Part shown: one piece after another, positions 1 through 5,141 of the stretch
Layout of the letters: every line of letters begins with the position of its first letter
Position numbering within the stretch: the first letter of the stretch is position 1
Origin: Ignavibacteriota bacterium
GTDB taxonomy: Bacteria > Bacteroidota > UBA10030 > JAHEZR01
Length of the DNA stretch: 5,141 nucleotides
Reading direction: 5' to 3'
Assembly (NCBI GenBank): GCA_023251005.1
Contig: JAHEZR010000083.1
Coordinates: 1-5,141 of the forward strand
Program-made: the position numbers and the translations under genes
The notes under the pieces: model-generated
Told to the model about the DNA's origin: nothing
What the model saw: the letters and a program-made list of their open reading frames with translations, nothing else
Databases searched by the model: none

Positions 1-1206
1 AATTTCTATGTCGATTGGTGGGATAGGCAACTCGGGAAGAAGAAGGTCTTCCGTCTCACGGGCATGCCTGTCAGCGGAATCACGACGCTTAATAAAATCC
101 TCTGGATAAAACATCAGAGACCAAAGCTTTTTGCCAAGACGTGGAAGTTCCTCTGCTACGAGGACCTTGCCTTTCATCGATTGGGATTGACTCCGACGAT
201 CGATTATTCCCTCGCTGCACGCACGATGGCTTTTGATCTTGCTGAGGAAAAGTGGTCAGAGAAACTCTTGAAAATTGCAGGGATAGACAAAGCTCTTTTT
301 CCTGAAGCGGTTGCATCGGGAACAATCGTTGGTGAGATTCCGCAACGAGTCGCGAAAGACTTTGGCTTACGGAAGAATGTCCTCGCAGTTACAGGTGGAC
401 ACGATCAGCCGTGCGGTGCTCTCGGCGCCGGCGTTATCAAACCGCGCACAGCCATGTATGCAACGGGAACGGTTGAGTGCATCGCTCCTGCTTTCTCAAA
501 GCTGACCCTTTCGGACTCGATGATGGAGGATAATCTCTGCTGCTATCCTCATGCAATGAACGGGATGTACGTCTCGATCGTTTTCAACTTTACTGGGGGT
601 TCCCTCCTCCGGTGGTACCGGGATGCTTTCGGACAGGAAGAGCTCCGTGCAGCAAAGAAAACAGGAAGAGATGTCTACGAAATCCTCACAGAAGAGGCAT
701 CGAAGGCACCGACGAACATCCTCGTTCTTCCGCATTTCACGATGACCGGAACACCATACCTTGACGCGAGATCAAAAGGCGTGATTCTTGGCCTCACGCT
801 TTCGACGAAGAAAGGCGAGATTATCAGAGCGATCCTGGAGGGAGTGACGTATGAGATGAAGCTGAACGTCGAGTTGCTTGAGAAAGCCGGAATCGTCATT
901 GATGAATTCCGGGCAATTGGCGGTGGCGCCAAATCTGATCTGTGGATGCAGATAAAAGCTGACATTCTCGGTAAGCCAGTCGTCAAGCTCCAAGTCACGG
1001 AAGCAGCTTGTCTCGGTGCTGCATTGCTGGCCGGTGTTGCGGCGGCGGAGTATCGCTCCATGGACGAGGCGGTACGAGAAACCGTGAAAAAAGAGAAGAC
1101 GTTCTACCCCAATGAAAAACACCGCATTGAGTACGAGGAAAAGTTTGCTCTCTATCGTCAGATCTATCCCTCGTTGCAAAATGTGTTGCACGCAATCGGG
1201 GCGTAA
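1..1206 (+). CDS. FGGY-family sugar kinase, probable L-rhamnulose/ketose kinase (5'-partial)
   Basis: ATP-dependent cytosolic kinase that phosphorylates a sugar, probably the ketose made by the isomerase downstream (L-rhamnulose to L-rhamnulose 1-phosphate); the substrate is inferred from context. The frame is open from base 1, so the gene starts outside the window. The ATG at 64 is internal: the residues before it (a WWDRQ segment) already fit the family. About 401 residues are visible, against roughly 480-520 for full members, so about 100 N-terminal residues, including the first ATP-binding loop, are missing. Seen: GGHDQPCGALGAG at visible residues 132-144, whose Asp (codon 403-405) aligns with the FGGY catalytic base; a GTVEC phosphate-loop segment near 156-160; and the C-terminal FGGY signature GGGAKSDLWMQIKADI near 307-322, followed by the EAACLGAALLAG adenosine-site motif. 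These motifs look closer to L-fuculokinase/xylulokinase than to E. coli-type RhaB. It lies 12 bases before the next gene, so it is probably co-transcribed. Family is certain; substrate is not. Confidence 0.9.
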   Translation, partial: NFYVDWWDRQLGKKKVFRLTGMPVSGITTLNKILWIKHQRPKLFAKTWKFLCYEDLAFHRLGLTPTIDYSLAARTMAFDLAEEKWSEKLLKIAGIDKALFPEAVASGTIVGEIPQRVAKDFGLRKNVLAVTGGHDQPCGALGAGVIKPRTAMYATGTVECIAPAFSKLTLSDSMMEDNLCCYPHAMNGMYVSIVFNFTGGSLLRWYRDAFGQEELRAAKKTGRDVYEILTEEASKAPTNILVLPHFTMTGTPYLDARSKGVILGLTLSTKKGEIIRAILEGVTYEMKLNVELLEKAGIVIDEFRAIGGGAKSDLWMQIKADILGKPVVKLQVTEAACLGAALLAGVAAAEYRSMDEAVRETVKKEKTFYPNEKHRIEYEEKFALYRQIYPSLQNVLHAIGA

Positions 1207-1218
1207 CGCCGCTGACTG

Positions 1219-2184
1219 ATGACTTCGAAGGAGAGAGTCCTGAAAGCTATTCGCCACGAAGAACCCGACCGCGTGCCGCTGAACATCTGGATGTACCGTG
1301 ACGACGTGCGGGCAGAAGTGGTAAAACGCTATGGCTCGATCGATGCATTCTACGATCGCTTGCACATCGACATGGTGACTGCTTTCCCGACGCATCTCCT
1401 TGTGAAGCCGGGGGATGAATCAGAGTGGACGCATCATTACAGTGTCGATGAGGCAATCGATCTTGCCTTCGCTGACCCGAACGATGAAAGCCTGTACGTC
1501 CCAATCAAGAAGGATGTCGAGCGATACGGCGCAGAACGAGCAATCTTTTGTCAAACTCAGGGTGTCTTCGAGGGTGCGTTTGTTCTTTGTGGGATGGAGA
1601 ATCTTCTCCTTGAGATGGTGATGGACCCAGAGAAGGTGAAGAGACTGTGCGAGAAGATTGCGCGGTGGTCGTGTTCCTATGTTGACAACGTTCTCGATCT
1701 CGGAATTGACGTCCCGCATATCTCAGATGATTGGGGGCAGAACAACACACTCCTGTTCAGCCCGAAGATGTGGTGGGAATTCATCTACCCCTACGATGCG
1801 ATGATTGTCGAGAGAGCGAAGCGGCGGTGTGAGGTTGTTTCTCTCCACAGCGATGGATACATTTATGACGTACTTGACGGAGTCGTGAAGATGGGCATCG
1901 GCGTTGTCCATCCCATTCAAGTTTCGGCGGGGATGGATCCCCTGAAGGTAAAGCGAGAATACGGTGATCGGTTGACTCTCTACGGGACTCTCGACATCAC
2001 TCACACACTGCCATCAGGGACAATGAAGGAAATCGAAGATGAGGTGATAGATCGGATGAAAACACTTAAACCCGGAGGAGGTTTCATCTTTTGTTCGACG
2101 CATACGATCCAACCAGATACACCGCTGGAAAAAGTTGAGTACGCGTACGATGTTGCTAATGAACACAGTTGGTATCGAACTTAA
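1219..2184 (+). CDS. Uroporphyrinogen decarboxylase-like (URO-D superfamily) protein, non-heme type
   Basis: A complete 321-residue cytosolic TIM-barrel protein of the URO-D / MtaA-CmuA superfamily; the reaction is unknown. The start MTSKERVLKAIRHEEPDRVPL is the usual opening of non-heme members, which supports ATG 1219. Other landmarks are a GVFEGAFVLCGMENLLLEM helix (115-133), VPHISDDWG (165-173), SLHSDG (208-213), YGTLD (255-259) and a C-terminal GGGFIFCSTHTIQPDTP segment (286-302). The RQAGR motif that marks true HemE near the N-terminus is absent, so heme synthesis is unlikely. H210, D212 and C292 fall where the corrinoid methyltransferases (MtaA/MtbA) carry their zinc-binding His-x-Cys...Cys, with Asp in place of the first Cys. 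No good Shine-Dalgarno precedes the start, and it lies only 12 bases after the kinase stop, so translational coupling is likely. Its place between kinase and isomerase suggests a role in the same sugar pathway, perhaps on a modified sugar, but no function is assigned. Confidence 0.9.
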   Translation: MTSKERVLKAIRHEEPDRVPLNIWMYRDDVRAEVVKRYGSIDAFYDRLHIDMVTAFPTHLLVKPGDESEWTHHYSVDEAIDLAFADPNDESLYVPIKKDVERYGAERAIFCQTQGVFEGAFVLCGMENLLLEMVMDPEKVKRLCEKIARWSCSYVDNVLDLGIDVPHISDDWGQNNTLLFSPKMWWEFIYPYDAMIVERAKRRCEVVSLHSDGYIYDVLDGVVKMGIGVVHPIQVSAGMDPLKVKREYGDRLTLYGTLDITHTLPSGTMKEIEDEVIDRMKTLKPGGGFIFCSTHTIQPDTPLEKVEYAYDVANEHSWYRT

Positions 2185-2208
2185 GAGGAGTCTCTCGAGC
2201 ATCAGAAT

Positions 2209-2213
2209 GGAGG
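2209..2213 (+). promoter_or_regulatory. Shine-Dalgarno of the rhamnose isomerase gene
   Basis: GGAGG lies six bases before ATG 2220, an ideal spacing. It decides the start: the frame is also open back to a TTG at 2169, but that codon lies inside the previous gene and has no ribosome-binding site at a useful distance. ATG 2220 also gives the N-terminus usual for the RhaI family. This is the only clear Shine-Dalgarno among the gene starts in the window. Confidence 0.75.
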
Positions 2214-2219
2214 TGCGTC

Positions 2220-3533
2220 ATGCCTGAAGTCTCAAGTGAAACGGGCTTTCGTATCAGATCTGCCTTCATTGAGGAACAGAACAGGAAAACCTTCAAGGCG
2301 CTCGAAGCGGATTTTGATCATCTCGGTGAGCAGCTTGCTCGGCGTGGAATCAACATCGATGAAGTTAGGGGGAAGGTACAGCAATTCAGCGTTGCCCTCC
2401 CTTCGTGGGGTGTTGGAACGGGTGGGACAAGGTTTGACCGATTTCCCAGTGAAGGCGAGCCTCGCAATGTCTTCGAGAAGGTCGTCGATTGCGCAACGGT
2501 GAACCAGCTTACCGCAGCGACACGAGGGGTCTCGCTTCATATTCCATGGGACAAGCCGGATGATCCAAAAGAGCTCGTTGACTTTGCACAGGCGCTGGGC
2601 ATTGGATTCGACGCAGTGAACTCCAACACTTTTCAGGATCAGAAGGACCAGAAGTTGAGTTACAAGTTCGGCAGTCTCACGCACACCGACCCTGCAGTCC
2701 GTCAGCAAGCGATCGAGCACAACATCGAAGTCATCGAGATCGGGAGGACGCTCAACACGCGAGCCCTTTCTGTCTGGATTGGAGATGGAGGAAACTTCCC
2801 AGGGCAGCTTCATTTTCGCCGTGCGTCCGAGCGGTACCTTGACAGCCTTAAGAAAATCTATGAGCATCTCCCGAACGACTGGAAGCTCTTGATCGAACAC
2901 AAGCTGTACGAGCCGGCCTTCTATTCGACGGTCAACAATGACTGGGGAACGTCGTACGTGGCGGCGATTGCAACCGGCCCCAACTGCCTTTGCCTAGTCG
3001 ACCTTGGACATCATCCGCCGAACACGAACATCGAAATGATCGTCTCTCGCTTAATCCAACTTGGAAAACTTGCTGGCTTTCATTTCAATGACGCCAAGTA
3101 TGGAGACGATGATCTCGATACAGGGTCGATCAAGCCATTTCAGCTTTTCCTTATCTTCAATGAATTAGTGGATGCTGAGTACGAAAAGGTCCCGGGTTTT
3201 GATCCCACCTACATGATCGACCAGAGTCACAACGTTACCGACCCACTTGAGTCGCTCATATCAAGCACCGAGGAGATCCAACGTGCGTACTGTCGAGCAC
3301 TTCTTGTCGACCGCAAAGCGCTCAACGACTACCAGGAATCGAATGATGCAATCATGGCACTCAAAATATTGAAGTCGGCATACAATACAGACGTTAGTCC
3401 GATCACCGCGATGGCAAGATACCGGAGCAGTGCTGCTATCGACCCGATCTCGACTTATCGATCAAGTGGATATCGAAAGGCGAAGGGAAAAGAAAGGCCG
3501 ACAGTTGACGGGAGGAAAAGCGGGATTGTTTGA
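2220..3533 (+). CDS. rhaI: L-rhamnose isomerase, RhaI type
   Basis: Cytosolic metal-dependent TIM-barrel aldose-ketose isomerase that converts L-rhamnose to L-rhamnulose, the first step of phosphorylative rhamnose catabolism. The 437 residues are about full family length. Recognised by close likeness to Pseudomonas stutzeri L-rhamnose isomerase: LPSWGVGTGGTRF (60-72), GEPRNVFEK (79-87), SLHIPWDK (105-112), WIGDGGNFPGQ (186-196), EHKLYEPAFYSTV (226-238), CLVDLGHHPPNTNIEMIV (258-275), GFHFNDAKYGDDDLD (286-300) and MIDQSHNVTDP (332-342). The metal ligands recalled for that enzyme all appear with a constant +7 offset: E226, D261, H288 and D334 for one site, H264, D296 and D298 for the other. The enzyme therefore looks intact. 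The last 20 residues are basic and poorly conserved. Family members also act on D-allose, L-mannose and L-lyxose, so the physiological substrate could differ. It is the last gene of the apparent operon, 35 bases after the URO-D-like gene. Confidence 0.95.
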   Translation: MPEVSSETGFRIRSAFIEEQNRKTFKALEADFDHLGEQLARRGINIDEVRGKVQQFSVALPSWGVGTGGTRFDRFPSEGEPRNVFEKVVDCATVNQLTAATRGVSLHIPWDKPDDPKELVDFAQALGIGFDAVNSNTFQDQKDQKLSYKFGSLTHTDPAVRQQAIEHNIEVIEIGRTLNTRALSVWIGDGGNFPGQLHFRRASERYLDSLKKIYEHLPNDWKLLIEHKLYEPAFYSTVNNDWGTSYVAAIATGPNCLCLVDLGHHPPNTNIEMIVSRLIQLGKLAGFHFNDAKYGDDDLDTGSIKPFQLFLIFNELVDAEYEKVPGFDPTYMIDQSHNVTDPLESLISSTEEIQRAYCRALLVDRKALNDYQESNDAIMALKILKSAYNTDVSPITAMARYRSSAAIDPISTYRSSGYRKAKGKERPTVDGRKSGIV

Positions 3534-3559
3534 TTTCATCCGACAAATTCCGTAATAAT
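3530..3559 (+). promoter_or_regulatory. Possible promoter of the histidine kinase gene
   Basis: TTGATT (3530-3535) and AATAAT (3554-3559) are separated by 18 bases and match the sigma-70 -35 and -10 boxes at 4 and 5 of 6 positions. This AT-rich patch spans the isomerase stop codon and the start of the 79-base gap. Transcription would begin near 3566, about 45 bases before ATG 3613. A Bacteroidota-type reading (TTTG at 3529-3532, then AATAATTG at 3554-3561) is a poorer match with a slightly long spacer. It is based on pattern only, and AT-rich matches occur by chance. Confidence 0.35.
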
Positions 3560-3612
3560 TGATACCATTCAGTCTCACGGTAGAGAGTGGCGAAGGTCTA
3601 AAAACGTTACCG

Positions 3613-5133
3613 ATGAAGAGAGGAAAGCTAAGAAATCGTCGTCGAAGTAAAGTGCTGCATCTCAGCCTGCGTGATAAATCGGTAAACAAGGTCCCAGTCC
3701 CCCGTGATATTTTGGATTGCTTTCCCGATATGTGTTTTGTCGTCGCTGCCGACGGAACCATTCTCGATGCAAACCAGCGGGCCAAAGAGAAGCTCGGACT
3801 AACCGACCGGCGTCTCGCGAACTCGAGATTTCCTGGGTTCACGCTCTCAGATTCACGGACACAGATTGAAGAAGCCATTCACGAATGCTTCCGCAAAGGA
3901 ACCAGCCACTCCCTTGAGGCTCAGCTCATTACTAAGAGGGGCACGCCAATTGACGTTACGCTCTCTTTTTCTCGGTATCCGTCTGATAAGTCGACAACAC
4001 AGCGCTACTGTTTTGTTTTTGGGCGCGACGTAACAGCGCAAAGAAAGAAAGAACTTGACCTCCTTCGATTCTATAACGTCGCTCAGAATACGATTAATCC
4101 CCTTGAAATTACCGACGCGCAAGGGCGCATTGTCTACGTTAACCCCGCGTTTGAGAGAGCAAGCGGTTACACAAAGGAGGAACTCCTCGGGAAGAATCCC
4201 AGCATTTTTGGAAGCAGTAGGCAGCCTAAAAGTTTCTGGGAAAAAATGTGGAAGACGATCCTTTCCGGACAAGTTTGGATGGGAAGAATTGAGAACAGGC
4301 ATAAGAACGGCGAACCCTTCTTCACTCAGTTGCTTATCTCCCCGATCGTTGACGCAGAAGGTTTAGTCGTCGGATTCTTTGGTGTTCATCGGGACATCTC
4401 GGAACAGAAACATCTCGAGGAGCACCTCGTTCACGCCCAGAAAATGGAGAGCATCGGGACGCTCGCTGCTGGCCTTGCACACGAGGTTGGAAATCCCCTC
4501 ACTTCTATTTCCTCTCTTGTCCAGGTGATTCAAAGGACGACGAAGGACGAATTCGCGAAAGAAAAGTTAGAGCTCATCAAGCATCAGATCACCCGCATCT
4601 CCAAGATTATTCGCGACCTCGTTGACTTTTCCCGGCCTTCGAGGTATGAAGTGAGGGAGACAGACGTGAACAAAAGTGTTCAACAAGCGATTGAAATTGT
4701 TCGTGTGGGAAAAAATGCAAAAGCGATCACGTTCCGGACAGACCTGGAAGAGAAGATCCTCTCACTTCCGTTAGTTCCTGATCAGATTGAACAAGTGTTC
4801 ATCAATATTCTTATCAACGCTGTAGATGCGATTTCCGAAAACCCACATCCGCAACAGTCGCAAGCCGGCGACATTTTTATCAAGACGTCGATGGGCGGTG
4901 AGGACGTCGCCATTACAATCGAAGACAATGGTCGAGGTATCCCGGATGAGGATCTCCCCAAAGTCTTCGAGCCTTTCTTCACGACGAAGAGAATTGGAGA
5001 GGGAACAGGGTTGGGGCTCTGGGTAAGCTATGGTATCATCAAAAGTTTTCAGGGGGATATTCGAGTAGAGAGTCGGGTGGGTCGCGGGACAAAATTCACC
5101 ATCACTCTGCCTCTCTACACTGAGCTTTCATAA
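3613..5133 (+). CDS. PAS-PAS sensor histidine kinase, NtrB/AtoS-like, soluble
   Basis: Two-component sensor that autophosphorylates on a His and passes the phosphate to a response regulator. It has 506 residues and no membrane segment or signal peptide, so it should sense a cytosolic cue. Order: a basic N-terminus (about 10 Lys/Arg in the first 23 residues), PAS 1 (about 33-145, with DGTILDANQRA), PAS 2 (about 155-265, ITDAQGRIVYVNPAF to HRDISEQ), a short helical linker, HisKA with the H-box GLAHEVGNPLTSI (His290, codon 4480-4482), and HATPase_c. The ATPase domain has the N-box (N402), the G1 box DNGRGIP (438-444), the F-box FEPFFTTK (452-459) and the G2 box GTGLGL (464-469). All catalytic boxes are intact. 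PAS 2 resembles the FAD-binding PAS of NifL, including Trp222. The start is uncertain: TTG 3559 is in frame but overlaps the likely -10 box, and neither start has a good Shine-Dalgarno (GAAGG at 3592-3596 is about 16 bases from the ATG). The 79-base gap suggests a unit separate from the sugar genes. Confidence 0.93.
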   Translation: MKRGKLRNRRRSKVLHLSLRDKSVNKVPVPRDILDCFPDMCFVVAADGTILDANQRAKEKLGLTDRRLANSRFPGFTLSDSRTQIEEAIHECFRKGTSHSLEAQLITKRGTPIDVTLSFSRYPSDKSTTQRYCFVFGRDVTAQRKKELDLLRFYNVAQNTINPLEITDAQGRIVYVNPAFERASGYTKEELLGKNPSIFGSSRQPKSFWEKMWKTILSGQVWMGRIENRHKNGEPFFTQLLISPIVDAEGLVVGFFGVHRDISEQKHLEEHLVHAQKMESIGTLAAGLAHEVGNPLTSISSLVQVIQRTTKDEFAKEKLELIKHQITRISKIIRDLVDFSRPSRYEVRETDVNKSVQQAIEIVRVGKNAKAITFRTDLEEKILSLPLVPDQIEQVFINILINAVDAISENPHPQQSQAGDIFIKTSMGGEDVAITIEDNGRGIPDEDLPKVFEPFFTTKRIGEGTGLGLWVSYGIIKSFQGDIRVESRVGRGTKFTITLPLYTELS

Positions 5134-5141
5134 TGGGGATT
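5133..5141 (+). CDS. Possible start of a coupled downstream gene (three codons visible)
   Basis: The kinase stop TAA (5131-5133) shares its last base with an ATG (5133-5135) that reads M-G-I to the window edge. A one-base stop/start overlap is typical of translationally coupled genes, and NtrB-like kinases are commonly followed by an NtrC-type response regulator. Nothing of the product can be seen, no strong Shine-Dalgarno precedes it, and a chance ATG cannot be excluded. Confidence 0.3.

Noticed and set aside
772..1395. Long antisense open frame of 207 codons
   Set aside because: It covers the end of the kinase and the start of the URO-D-like gene. Its translation shows no recognisable family, and the + strand proteins are clearly conserved across it.
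1219..2184. Heme-pathway uroporphyrinogen decarboxylase (hemE)
   Set aside because: The N-terminal RQAGR motif for porphyrin binding is missing and the neighbours are sugar genes, so only superfamily membership is claimed.
2169..2219. TTG start giving the isomerase 17 extra residues
   Set aside because: The TTG lies within the previous gene and has no ribosome-binding site. The ATG at 2220 has GGAGG at ideal spacing and matches the family N-terminus.
2232..2900. Antisense open frame of 222 codons
   Set aside because: It lies wholly opposite conserved rhamnose isomerase sequence, and its translation shows no domain.
3559..3612. TTG start giving the histidine kinase 18 extra residues
   Set aside because: The codon overlaps the likely -10 box, has no Shine-Dalgarno, and the extra residues belong to no domain. 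The ATG at 3613 is preferred, though its own ribosome-binding site is weak.
3534..3612. Rho-independent terminator after the isomerase
   Set aside because: No GC-rich hairpin followed by a T run was found in the gap, so read-through into the kinase gene is possible.
3613..5133. Histidine kinase as the dedicated regulator of the rhamnose genes
   Set aside because: Adjacency is the only evidence. There is a promoter-like gap between them and no sugar-binding sensor domain, so no link is asserted.

Overview
The window holds four genes on the + strand in two apparent transcription units, plus the first three codons of a possible fifth. The first unit looks like part of an L-rhamnose-type deoxysugar catabolic operon. 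It contains the C-terminal four fifths of an FGGY sugar kinase (cut by the left edge), a uroporphyrinogen-decarboxylase-like (URO-D superfamily) protein, and a complete L-rhamnose isomerase of the RhaI type (Pseudomonas stutzeri / Bacillus lineage, not E. coli RhaA). Gaps are 12 and 35 bases. Isomerase and kinase supply the first two catabolic steps, L-rhamnose to L-rhamnulose to L-rhamnulose 1-phosphate. The aldolase, transporter and sugar regulator expected with them are not in the window. The URO-D-like protein is the unexplained member: it is not a heme enzyme by its motifs and sits between two sugar enzymes.

After a 79-base gap with a plausible promoter comes a complete soluble PAS-PAS histidine kinase of the NtrB/AtoS kind. 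Its second PAS domain resembles the flavin-binding redox/oxygen-sensing PAS of NifL-type proteins. Its stop codon overlaps an ATG (TAATG) at the right edge, so a translationally coupled partner, perhaps an NtrC-type response regulator, may follow.

The organism is a bacterium with balanced base composition and compact, co-oriented genes. The gene mix would fit an environmental Gram-negative lineage such as Ignavibacteria/Bacteroidota-Chlorobi, Planctomycetes or a related uncultured group, but this is a weak inference. A good Shine-Dalgarno is seen only before the isomerase. No RNA genes, mobile elements, repeats or CRISPR were seen, and no strong terminator. The most unusual points are the URO-D-like protein with a variant methyltransferase-type metal site inside a rhamnose operon, and the pairing of a RhaI-type isomerase with a FucK/XylB-like kinase instead of a canonical RhaB.
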